Positions 8,396 through 15,462 of a stretch of DNA of 64,000 nucleotides are shown here, piece after piece. Location of the stretch: NCBI RefSeq assembly GCF_018304765.1, contig NZ_CP072642.1:2013819-2077818 (forward strand). Direction: 5' to 3'. Source of the DNA: Chloracidobacterium sp. N. GTDB lineage: Bacteria; Acidobacteriota; Blastocatellia; Chloracidobacteriales; Chloracidobacteriaceae. Under the pieces are notes generated by a model that had not been told where the DNA came from, ran no database searches, and worked only from the letters and a program-made list of their open reading frames with translations. Both the position numbers and the translations under genes were made by a program. The first letter of the stretch is position 1. Each line of letters starts with the position of its first letter.

Positions 8396-8956
8396 TCAGG
8401 GTTGCCCTCCGGCAGGCTGCTCGCGGTACTGCCTGGACTGGCCTTCTTCGAGCAGACGGCGCAGCGTCTGGCGCGCCTTGATGACACGCGAGGTGGCATC
8501 CTGTTCTGGCGACACCGGACTATCGGCATTGTCCTGCCGCTGCTTTTCTTCCTCGGCTTCGCGCAACTCCCGCCGGGCTTCTTCGACAGCACGCCGCCAG
8601 GTCTCTTCCGGGTCTTCAGCGGCCGGGGCGTCCGCGTCTTCGCCATTCTCTCCACGTGGCGGCGGTGCGCCGAAATCATAGTTGTCCGTCGGCCGCCGCG
8701 AGCCTGAGCGGTTTGGGCTTCCGTCCGAAGGCATTGGAGACGCGCCCGTATTCGTCATCAACAGGTCTTGGGCCCCAAGGGGTAAATCCTCCATGGGCGG
8801 CATCTCCGGGGGCGGTGCCTTGGGCGCAGGTTTCCGGGATGACCGGCGGTTCTTTTTCCCGGTCGCTGGTGCCGGTGATTGGGCGGAAGCCGGATCAGGG
8901 GCCGCCAGCATCACCTCCAAACCGCCTGTCAGAAACAGACTCAACAGCAGGCTCAT
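8396..8956 (-). CDS. Secreted proline-rich coiled-coil protein, unknown function
   Basis: A 186-residue protein with an N-terminal hydrophobic export signal (about residues 1-24), a Lys/Arg/Pro-rich middle with Pro-Pro-Pro-Glu-Met-Pro segments, and a charged Glu/Arg/Gln-rich C-terminal helix likely to form a coiled coil. No recognised domain. The start at 8956 is set by GAGGTG (complement of 8963-8968), seven bases upstream and overlapping the stop codon of the histidine kinase gene, so the two are probably translationally coupled. It sits between a histidine kinase and its presumed response regulator, which suggests a role in the same signalling route, perhaps as a periplasmic modulator (inference). 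Confidence 0.7.
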   Translation of the reverse strand: MSLLLSLFLTGGLEVMLAAPDPASAQSPAPATGKKNRRSSRKPAPKAPPPEMPPMEDLPLGAQDLLMTNTGASPMPSDGSPNRSGSRRPTDNYDFGAPPPRGENGEDADAPAAEDPEETWRRAVEEARRELREAEEEKQRQDNADSPVSPEQDATSRVIKARQTLRRLLEEGQSRQYREQPAGGQP

Positions 8957-8966
8957 GCAGAACACC

Positions 8967-10808
8967 TCACTTTTCAACACCAATCCGCAACGGTAGCGAG
9001 ATACGAAACTGCGCTCCACCGGCGGGAAGATTGCAGGCTTCAATGCGCCCATTGTGACTGACGATGATTTTCCGAACAATGGCCAACCCCAGCCCGTGGC
9101 CCTGCTTTTTCGTTGTAAAGAAGGGCAGGAACAGGTTGGCCGCGACTTCCGGTGGAAAGCCAGTGCCGGAATCCTCAACCAGCAGCGTGACATCTTCCGG
9201 GCCGGTGATGGCGCGCAGCCGCACTTCCCGTACGGGCGCGTCATCAGGGATGGCCTCCAGCGCATTGCGGAACAGGTTCTCGAAGACGCGCCGCAGCAGA
9301 GCGGCATCGCCCGGAATGACCGGCAGCGAATCCGGCAATACCAGTGTCATCGCCTGTCGGCGGAAGTCCTCCCCCAGCAGGGTGACGACTTCCTCGACCA
9401 CGCCGGCCAGGTCAACCGGTGCCATAACGGGGCGCAGTGGGCGCGCAAAGGTCAGAAAATCCGAGACAACCTGCGTCAGATGCCGGACTTCATCCCGCAA
9501 CGCCCGGGCGGCCGGGTTGTCGGGAACGTCCTGCAGGAGCAGCCGGGCGTAGCCATCCATCGTGGCCAGCGAGTTTTTGAACTCGTGGGCGATACCGGCG
9601 GCCATGTCCCCCAGACTCGTCATGGTCTCCCGGGCCTGCGCCGTAGCTCGCAACGCGGCCAGTTCGGTGATGTTGGCAATCAGACACAGGACACTCGCTG
9701 CACCGGGAATCGGGGCAACACTGGCCTCAAGCGTGCGCTGATGACCACCGATGAGCGCCGTGATGTCGGACTGTCGGCGTACGCTCCCGTCCTGCAGTCC
9801 GGCCGCCACCAGGTTCTGGAGTTCCGGCACATCGGCAAAGAATTCCCGGAACGGTATCCCCGGCGGGCGGCCAAACAAACGCTGGGCGGTCAGATTCGCC
9901 AGCACGGTCATACCGTGTTCGTCCACGACGACGAGCGCATCGGGAATACTCGCAATCAGCCGGTCGCTGAACTGGGCCTGCACCAGGGCGCGGTGTTCGG
10001 CATCGGTGCGCAGGCGTTCCAGTTCCCGTCCTGCCGATTGCAGGTGGTCAATGACTTCCTGATAGCCGGCCATGACGAACTCGACGGAAGCCGGCGGCTT
10101 GGCGTAAGAGCGCGCGGCCGACCGTCCCGAAAGGAAAACGGAACGCATCAACCACAGCCCAGCCGCGCCCACGACCAGCCACAGAGGCAGTTCGTAGGCC
10201 ACACGCAGGACGACGCCTGAAAGCTGCGCCTGGCGATGGCGCGCCAGCAGGCGCAGATGGCCCAGCCGTTCACCATCAGCCTTGCGCAACGGAACCGTGA
10301 GCGCCCAAACGCCATGCACGTACCGGCTTTCTTCCCGGTCAGCGCCGGCCACATCGAGGTTGTCCGGCAGGGTGAGTTCCCCAGTCAGGTCATTCGTGAC
10401 CACAGTACACCGCTGCCCCAGGTGGTCATAGATGCCAACGGCCATCGTCAGGCCAGACGGAAGCCAATCAGGTGTCAGCGGTTCGGTGATGGACTGCCCT
10501 GCCGTGAAGCGGGCTGCCAGGCGGTGCGCGGTCAACTGCACTTCAGCCCGGGTCCGGTGCTGCGCCTCCCGGTCATAGGCGCTGCGCAGGGCATACGTGG
10601 CCCACAACCCTATCAGGCAGACCGTCACCAGCAGGGCCACCAGAACCGCCGTCAGCGCCTGGCCGGCCATAGCCCGCCGGAAGGCAGGCCGCGGTCGGCG
10701 GGCGTGCGTCCGGGTGCAAAGCCCTGTGGACTGAAGAGGCAAAGGGCGTGGGTCTGGACGGAAATCGCCCATCGGGCTAACCGGAGCGTATTCCCCAACC
10801 CCAGTCAT
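8967..10808 (-). CDS. Membrane PAS-domain sensor histidine kinase (NtrB-like)
   Basis: A 613-residue kinase. Transmembrane helices at about 47-73 and 205-227 flank a periplasmic sensor of about 130 residues. A helical linker, a PAS domain (about 280-385), a HisKA domain with phospho-accepting His408 (Ala-His-Glu-Phe-Lys-Asn) and a HATPase domain follow. Asn515 marks the N box, Asp-Ser-Gly-Thr-Gly at 546-550 the G1 box and Gly-His-Gly-Leu-Gly-Leu at 570-575 the G2 box. Its start overlaps the stop of the upstream Ser/Thr kinase gene by 4 bases (ATGA), so the two are translationally coupled. The NtrC-type regulator two genes downstream is the obvious phosphate acceptor. Confidence 0.93.
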   Translation of the reverse strand: MTGVGEYAPVSPMGDFRPDPRPLPLQSTGLCTRTHARRPRPAFRRAMAGQALTAVLVALLVTVCLIGLWATYALRSAYDREAQHRTRAEVQLTAHRLAARFTAGQSITEPLTPDWLPSGLTMAVGIYDHLGQRCTVVTNDLTGELTLPDNLDVAGADREESRYVHGVWALTVPLRKADGERLGHLRLLARHRQAQLSGVVLRVAYELPLWLVVGAAGLWLMRSVFLSGRSAARSYAKPPASVEFVMAGYQEVIDHLQSAGRELERLRTDAEHRALVQAQFSDRLIASIPDALVVVDEHGMTVLANLTAQRLFGRPPGIPFREFFADVPELQNLVAAGLQDGSVRRQSDITALIGGHQRTLEASVAPIPGAASVLCLIANITELAALRATAQARETMTSLGDMAAGIAHEFKNSLATMDGYARLLLQDVPDNPAARALRDEVRHLTQVVSDFLTFARPLRPVMAPVDLAGVVEEVVTLLGEDFRRQAMTLVLPDSLPVIPGDAALLRRVFENLFRNALEAIPDDAPVREVRLRAITGPEDVTLLVEDSGTGFPPEVAANLFLPFFTTKKQGHGLGLAIVRKIIVSHNGRIEACNLPAGGAQFRISLPLRIGVEK

Positions 10809-13800
10809 GGCTGACCGATGAGGGTTGGGGCACTGAAAGGATCATCGTCAGGGGGTGTGGGCGGTGTCACTTTCGGGAAGCCACGACTGTTGACGGCAGC
10901 CGATTGAGTCAGATAGCTCCCCAAAGCCACGGCCATTTCACGCGCCGTAGGGCGCCGGGCCGGGTCCTTTTCCAAGGCCTGCGCCACCAGGCGACTGAGT
11001 TCCGGTGGAACGTCGGAAATGACCTCGTGAACCGGCCGGGGTTTATGGGTCAGGTGCTGGAGCGCAATGCCGACAAAGCCGCTGGCACTGGCAAAAGGCA
11101 GCAGTCCCGTCAGCATCTGATACAGCATCACCCCGACGGCATAGACATCCGACTTCCCATCATAAGCCAGATGATTGATGCGCTCCGGCGCCAGATAGGC
11201 CGCCGTGCCCACGACGACGCCCAGCGCACTGACCGTCTGCTCGCCCGACATCTCTTCCTGCATCAGCTTGGCCACGCCAAAATCCACAACCTTGATGACT
11301 TCGCCGTCTTTTGTCTGGTGCAGAAAGATGTTGTCGGGCTTGATGTCGCGGTGGATCACGCCTTCGGCATGGGCGGCATCGAGAACATCGAGCACCGGAA
11401 TGAGAATTTCGGCGCACCGGGTGGGAGGCAATGTGCCATACCGCCGCAACTCATCGGAGAGCGAGTAGCCCCGCAGCAACTCCATCACGATGTAGGCGAT
11501 CCCTTCCGAAGACACGCCGGAATCCAGTACGGCCACGGCGTTCGGGTGGTTGACGCGACAGGCTGAAATGCCTTCCTGGCGGAAACGCTCCAGCGCCTGG
11601 GGTGAATCATTGCCGGCTGTTGGACGAAACACCTTGACGGCCACCTTGCGATTGAGGGCAAGCTGCGTGCCTTCATACACAACGCCGAAGCCGCCGGAGC
11701 CGATCTTCACATCCAGGCGGTATTTCCCATCGAGCACCTTGCCGGGCAGGGCTTCTGCCAGGGCACTGAACACCAGGTCGGTCCGGCGTTGCGCTTCGTC
11801 CAGTTCTTCGTTCTTGCGTGCCAAGTCCCGGTTGGCTTCGAGCAGTTTGAGATTCTTTTCGGCCAGGTCCTGGTTGGCGGACGCCAGGGCCGCCGTCCGC
11901 TCGGCCACTTTGGCTTCGAGGGCAAGCGTCCGCTGGCGCAGCACATACACCCGCCATTGCATGAGGCCGAGGCCGAGCGCCACACACGCCAGGGCGTAGA
12001 GCGTAAAGGCCCACCAGCGAATCCACCACGGCGGAGAAATGGTGATGGAAGCCGTCGTCACTTCCTGCACCTGACCCAGGTAGTCCCGGCTGCGAATCCA
12101 GAAGGTGTACGTGCCGGGCGACAGACTGGCAAAGGTACGCCGGCGGTCGGGCAGCCAGGGCGTGGGCTGTGCCTCGTAGCCGATGAGTTGCGTTGAGTAC
12201 CGGGTTTCGGCGCTGCGAAAGAAACCCAGCAGCTCATATTCAAACGTCACTTCATTTTCCCCGTGGCTGAGCGCCAGGCGCGCCTCCAGCTTCCGGGGCT
12301 GCCCGTTGACGAGCAGGCGCACGAGACGCGGCGGCACGGTCCGGTATTCCCGGTTTTCAAGGCGCTCATCAAAAACGCCCAGACCGGCCACGGTTCCGAT
12401 CCAGAGGCGGCCCTCACTGTCGCGCAGCGCCGATCCACCGTTGCACTCGTTGCTCGGCAGGCCGTCTTCGGTGGTAAAGGTTTCGAGCCGTGGGCGACGC
12501 CACCCCTGGCCGGCATCCGGCGTCAGACGCGCCACACCGCGATTCGTAAACAGGTAAATGCGCCCCTGCCGGTCGTGGCGGATTTCATAGATGACGTTGT
12601 TCGGGAGCGCCGGGTCCGTGCTGTCCGTCAGGGTATGCCACTCGATACCGGTCCCCTGCCACTCACCGATGGTGACGCCACCGTACGTGCCGACCCACAG
12701 CGTACGCCGGTTTCCATCCACCAGCATGTGCAGGGAGCGCACCACGTCGCTGGAAAGTGTGCCGTTGGCGCGGTTGTACACCGTCCACTGCCCACGGTAC
12801 AGCGTGGCCACCCCGCCGCCAAAGGTGCCGAACCACAGGCGCAGCCCGCCTTCCGGTTCCGGGGTGGCGAGCATGGCGGTCACATACTCATTGCCCACGC
12901 CCGACTCGGCGAGGGGAAACCGGCTCCAGCGCCCTTCCTGCCACACAGCCACGCCTTTTTCCGTGCCCACGAGCAGCCGTGGCGTCCCGTTTTCATCCAT
13001 CGTCTCCAGCAGGCTCCAGATGCCGTTGTCGGGCAGCGCCCCATTTTCCCGGTTGAATACCGTCCATTGTCCGTTCTGAAACTGCGCCAGACCGCCGGTG
13101 GCGGTTCCGATCCACACGGCCGGGCCGCCGGAGACGCGGTCGGTTTTGAGCAGACACGACACAAAGCGGCTGGGGAGCGGACTGTTTTCCATCTGGAAGA
13201 TTTCCCAGCGCCCCTGCCGCAGACGGGCCGCGCCGTGGTTGCGCGTCCCGATCCAGAAGGTGCGGGAGCCATCCGGTTCCGTGTATTCCAGCAGGGCTTT
13301 GACCCCAACGGTGGGGATCATCTCCGGGGGAAAGGTGACACGCTGCCATGAGCCAAGCCGGAGGCGCGCCAGTCCGCCGCTGTTCGTCCCGACCCACAGC
13401 AGCGGCGGGCCATTCCCTGTTCGGGTCTCATATATCGAGGTGACTTCACTGTTGGGGATGACCCGCGTATCTGTGTTGTAGAGCGTCCAGTTTCCGTTCT
13501 GGCAGGCGGCCAGTCCGCCGCCATTCGTGCCGACCCAGACCGTCGCGGTCCCATCCGGCTGGTAGGTCACGGCCAGGCTCCGAATCTGCTTCGTGCCGCC
13601 AAAGTCTTCCCGCACCACCTGCCATTGCCCGTTGCGGTAGGTTGCCACGCCATGGTTGGCAAAACCGGCCCACAGGGTACGTGTCCCATTGGGTTCACGC
13701 ACTTCACCCAGGGCCCGAATGTCATCGGACGGCATGGACTCCGTTGTGGTGGAATGGAGGCGCTGCACCTGCCCGCCCTGCCATTCGACGAGGCCACGAC

Positions 13801-14491
13801 TGGTTGCCACCCACAGCAGAGGCTGCCCGTCACGTTCCGTCGCCAGCAGGGTGCGGACTTCGTCGCTGGGCAAGCCGGCGTTGGACTGGTTGAAGGTCTG
13901 CCACTGTTGTCCATCGAAGCGGGCCAGCCCGCCAGGCGTCCCGGCCCAGAGCGCAGCGCCGCCGTTCTCCGGGACCTCGGCCAGCGCCGTCACCATATCG
14001 TGGGGAAAGCCGGCCTGCCCGGACTGGTAGTGACCAACAAACTGCCCATCCCGCCAGGCAAACAGGCCGCTGGCATGCGTGCCAAACCACATCCGGCCGT
14101 CTCTGGACTGCAAGATGGCACGCACCCAGTTGGACGTTCCCGCGCCGGGCATGTTGATGCGCTGCCACTGATAGCCGTCATAGCGCGCGGCGCCATCCTG
14201 CGTGCCAATCCACAGATACCCGTCGGCGTCGCCGGTCATGGTCATGACCGAGTTTTGCGGCAGGCCGTCCATATCGGTAAACGTGTGCGCGCCGGGCAGG
14301 AACGCCATCGGGGCCGACGTGGTTGGGACGGCCGGCGGACGGACCGGCGCAGCCGGCTTTGCCCCGGCGCCTGTTTTCCGGGCAGGCACCATCTGACCGG
14401 AGGACAGGCACAGCAGCAGGCACAGCCCGGCCCGGAGCGCCCGCCAGGTCAGCTCGTGCCAGGTTGAACGCTGCCGTCTGCACCGTGTCAT
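10805..14491 (-). CDS. Periplasmic two-propeller (Reg_prop, Y_Y_Y) receptor fused to a Ser/Thr protein kinase
   Basis: A 1228-residue receptor kinase. An N-terminal signal anchor (about 17-33) precedes 14 Trp-x-Gly-Thr-like repeats between residues 65 and 705, enough for two seven-bladed propellers. A Y_Y_Y domain (about 730-820), one membrane helix (about 822-850) and a coiled coil (852-905) follow. The cytoplasmic Ser/Thr kinase (924-1195) looks active: Gly-Ser-Gly-Gly-Phe-Gly (931-936), Lys953, His-Arg-Asp-Ile-Lys-Pro-Asp-Asn (1047-1054), Asp-Phe-Gly (1070-1072) and Ala-Pro-Glu (1101-1103). Reg_prop/Y_Y_Y receptors normally end in histidine kinase modules, so this output is unusual. The ligand may be a glycan, by analogy with hybrid systems of gut Bacteroides (inference). 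Confidence 0.93.
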   Translation of the reverse strand: MTRCRRQRSTWHELTWRALRAGLCLLLCLSSGQMVPARKTGAGAKPAAPVRPPAVPTTSAPMAFLPGAHTFTDMDGLPQNSVMTMTGDADGYLWIGTQDGAARYDGYQWQRINMPGAGTSNWVRAILQSRDGRMWFGTHASGLFAWRDGQFVGHYQSGQAGFPHDMVTALAEVPENGGAALWAGTPGGLARFDGQQWQTFNQSNAGLPSDEVRTLLATERDGQPLLWVATSRGLVEWQGGQVQRLHSTTTESMPSDDIRALGEVREPNGTRTLWAGFANHGVATYRNGQWQVVREDFGGTKQIRSLAVTYQPDGTATVWVGTNGGGLAACQNGNWTLYNTDTRVIPNSEVTSIYETRTGNGPPLLWVGTNSGGLARLRLGSWQRVTFPPEMIPTVGVKALLEYTEPDGSRTFWIGTRNHGAARLRQGRWEIFQMENSPLPSRFVSCLLKTDRVSGGPAVWIGTATGGLAQFQNGQWTVFNRENGALPDNGIWSLLETMDENGTPRLLVGTEKGVAVWQEGRWSRFPLAESGVGNEYVTAMLATPEPEGGLRLWFGTFGGGVATLYRGQWTVYNRANGTLSSDVVRSLHMLVDGNRRTLWVGTYGGVTIGEWQGTGIEWHTLTDSTDPALPNNVIYEIRHDRQGRIYLFTNRGVARLTPDAGQGWRRPRLETFTTEDGLPSNECNGGSALRDSEGRLWIGTVAGLGVFDERLENREYRTVPPRLVRLLVNGQPRKLEARLALSHGENEVTFEYELLGFFRSAETRYSTQLIGYEAQPTPWLPDRRRTFASLSPGTYTFWIRSRDYLGQVQEVTTASITISPPWWIRWWAFTLYALACVALGLGLMQWRVYVLRQRTLALEAKVAERTAALASANQDLAEKNLKLLEANRDLARKNEELDEAQRRTDLVFSALAEALPGKVLDGKYRLDVKIGSGGFGVVYEGTQLALNRKVAVKVFRPTAGNDSPQALERFRQEGISACRVNHPNAVAVLDSGVSSEGIAYIVMELLRGYSLSDELRRYGTLPPTRCAEILIPVLDVLDAAHAEGVIHRDIKPDNIFLHQTKDGEVIKVVDFGVAKLMQEEMSGEQTVSALGVVVGTAAYLAPERINHLAYDGKSDVYAVGVMLYQMLTGLLPFASASGFVGIALQHLTHKPRPVHEVISDVPPELSRLVAQALEKDPARRPTAREMAVALGSYLTQSAAVNSRGFPKVTPPTPPDDDPFSAPTLIGQP

Positions 14492-14530
14492 GGAAGCTAC
14501 GCCGCCTATGTGAATGACCGGTGCCGGTTT

Positions 14531-14818
14531 TCAGAGCACGCGGGGAACCTTGAAGTGCCCGTACCCGGACGCCGGGGCATTGGCCAGGGCGGTCCCGGTT
14601 CCGGGCGGGGTGTGCGGTGTATCGGGACGCAGGGCCGTATCGCCCACGGCGCTACAGTGCGACATCGGCGGCACATCCGTGGTGTCCAGCTCATTCAAAC
14701 GGTCGAAGTAACCGACAATGGCGCCCATCTGCGCCGCCAGGCGGTCGAGATCGGCCGCCGAGGGACGCAGATTGGCAAGCTGGGCGATTTTCTCAACATC
14801 CTGGGTGGTGATGGCCAT
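14531..14818 (-). CDS. gatC: Asp/Glu-tRNA amidotransferase subunit C
   Basis: A 95-residue protein matching GatC, the small subunit that stabilises GatA in the GatCAB amidotransferase, which converts Glu-tRNA(Gln) and Asp-tRNA(Asn) to the amide forms. The N-terminal helix (Asp-Val-Glu-Lys-Ile-Ala-x-Leu-Ala), a Leu-Asn-Glu-Leu-Asp-Thr-Thr-Asp-Val segment near residue 45 and a C-terminal Phe-Lys-Val-Pro-Arg-Val-Leu are typical. GGAGGAAG lies directly upstream of ATG 14818. gatA and gatB are not adjacent. It lies 39 bases upstream of the propeller-kinase gene and 41 bases downstream of the pilin-like gene, so co-transcription is possible. Confidence 0.92.
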   Translation of the reverse strand: MAITTQDVEKIAQLANLRPSAADLDRLAAQMGAIVGYFDRLNELDTTDVPPMSHCSAVGDTALRPDTPHTPPGTGTALANAPASGYGHFKVPRVL

Positions 14819-14859
14819 CGCTTCCTCCGAAAAAAAAGAGCGTACAGGCTGGAAGGAGA

Positions 14860-15291
14860 CTACTCGATGACCGGATCGGATGCCGAAGCCCGGCTGCCGC
14901 GCCGGTCACTTCCACGCAGTTTTCCGGTCTGGTCAATGAAATAGGACATGCGTCCCGAAGCCGGATAATCAGAAGGTACACTATAGCAGGCAAATGCGTT
15001 TTCTGAAGCCTCGATGAAAAATTGCGACATCCTGGCCTCGGAGGGGTCATTGGGCAGAAAACCGGCGTCCACAAGTTCCGCCAGCGACGCATAGCGCCCG
15101 TGGGCGGCATGGAAAGACGACTCCACGCGGGCAATCGTCAGCATACTGGCCCGCGTTGCATTGTCCCGTGAGGACTGGCTGGCGGCCACCACGACCTCAT
15201 CCGGGCTTTCCTGCTTTTTGCAGGCCGGACTCATCCCAAGCACCAGCGCCACACTGACCACCTGACACACCCCAATCACAACCTTTCGCAT
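14860..15291 (-). CDS. Exported pilin-fold-like protein, possible lipoprotein
   Basis: A 143-residue protein with an N-terminal hydrophobic signal ending at Ser-Pro-Ala-Cys (Cys24), a possible but non-canonical lipobox. After a polar linker, residues 48-80 carry an amphipathic helix with the Phe-His-Ala-Ala-His-Gly-Arg-Tyr-Ala-Ser-Leu-Ala-Glu-Leu pattern seen after the N-terminal helix of type II secretion and type IV pseudopilins. There is no prepilin peptidase site (Gly-Phe-Thr-Leu-x-Glu), so this looks like a pilin-type domain presented by another export route. A ribosome binding site GGAGC precedes ATG 15291. Function unknown. Confidence 0.6.
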   Translation of the reverse strand: MRKVVIGVCQVVSVALVLGMSPACKKQESPDEVVVAASQSSRDNATRASMLTIARVESSFHAAHGRYASLAELVDAGFLPNDPSEARMSQFFIEASENAFACYSVPSDYPASGRMSYFIDQTGKLRGSDRRGSRASASDPVIE

Positions 15292-15360
15292 GGCTGCTCC
15301 ACCCCACTCCTTCTGGTTTGCTCAACATTCTACACGCGGCGTCTCCCAGTTGCCGGCTTA

Positions 15361-15462
15361 CCTGACGGACATCACGGCCTGACGGACATCACGGCCTGAC
15401 GGACATCACGGCCTGACGGACATCACGGCCTGACGGGCGTCACGGGCCGACGGGCAGCACGG
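15361..15462 (+). repeat. 17-bp tandem repeat, four perfect and two degenerate copies
   Basis: The unit CCTGACGGACATCACGG occurs perfectly at 15361-15377, 15378-15394, 15395-15411 and 15412-15428, then with 2 changes at 15429-15445 and about 4 changes at 15446-15462. The degenerate copies lie inside the 3' end of the minus-strand NtrY-like gene and the perfect ones just beyond its stop codon. The unit is not a multiple of three. There are no spacers, so it is not a CRISPR array. Confidence 0.95.

Noticed and set aside
15361-15462. Possible CRISPR array
   Set aside because: Units are 17 bp and directly adjacent, without spacers, and no cas gene is in the window.
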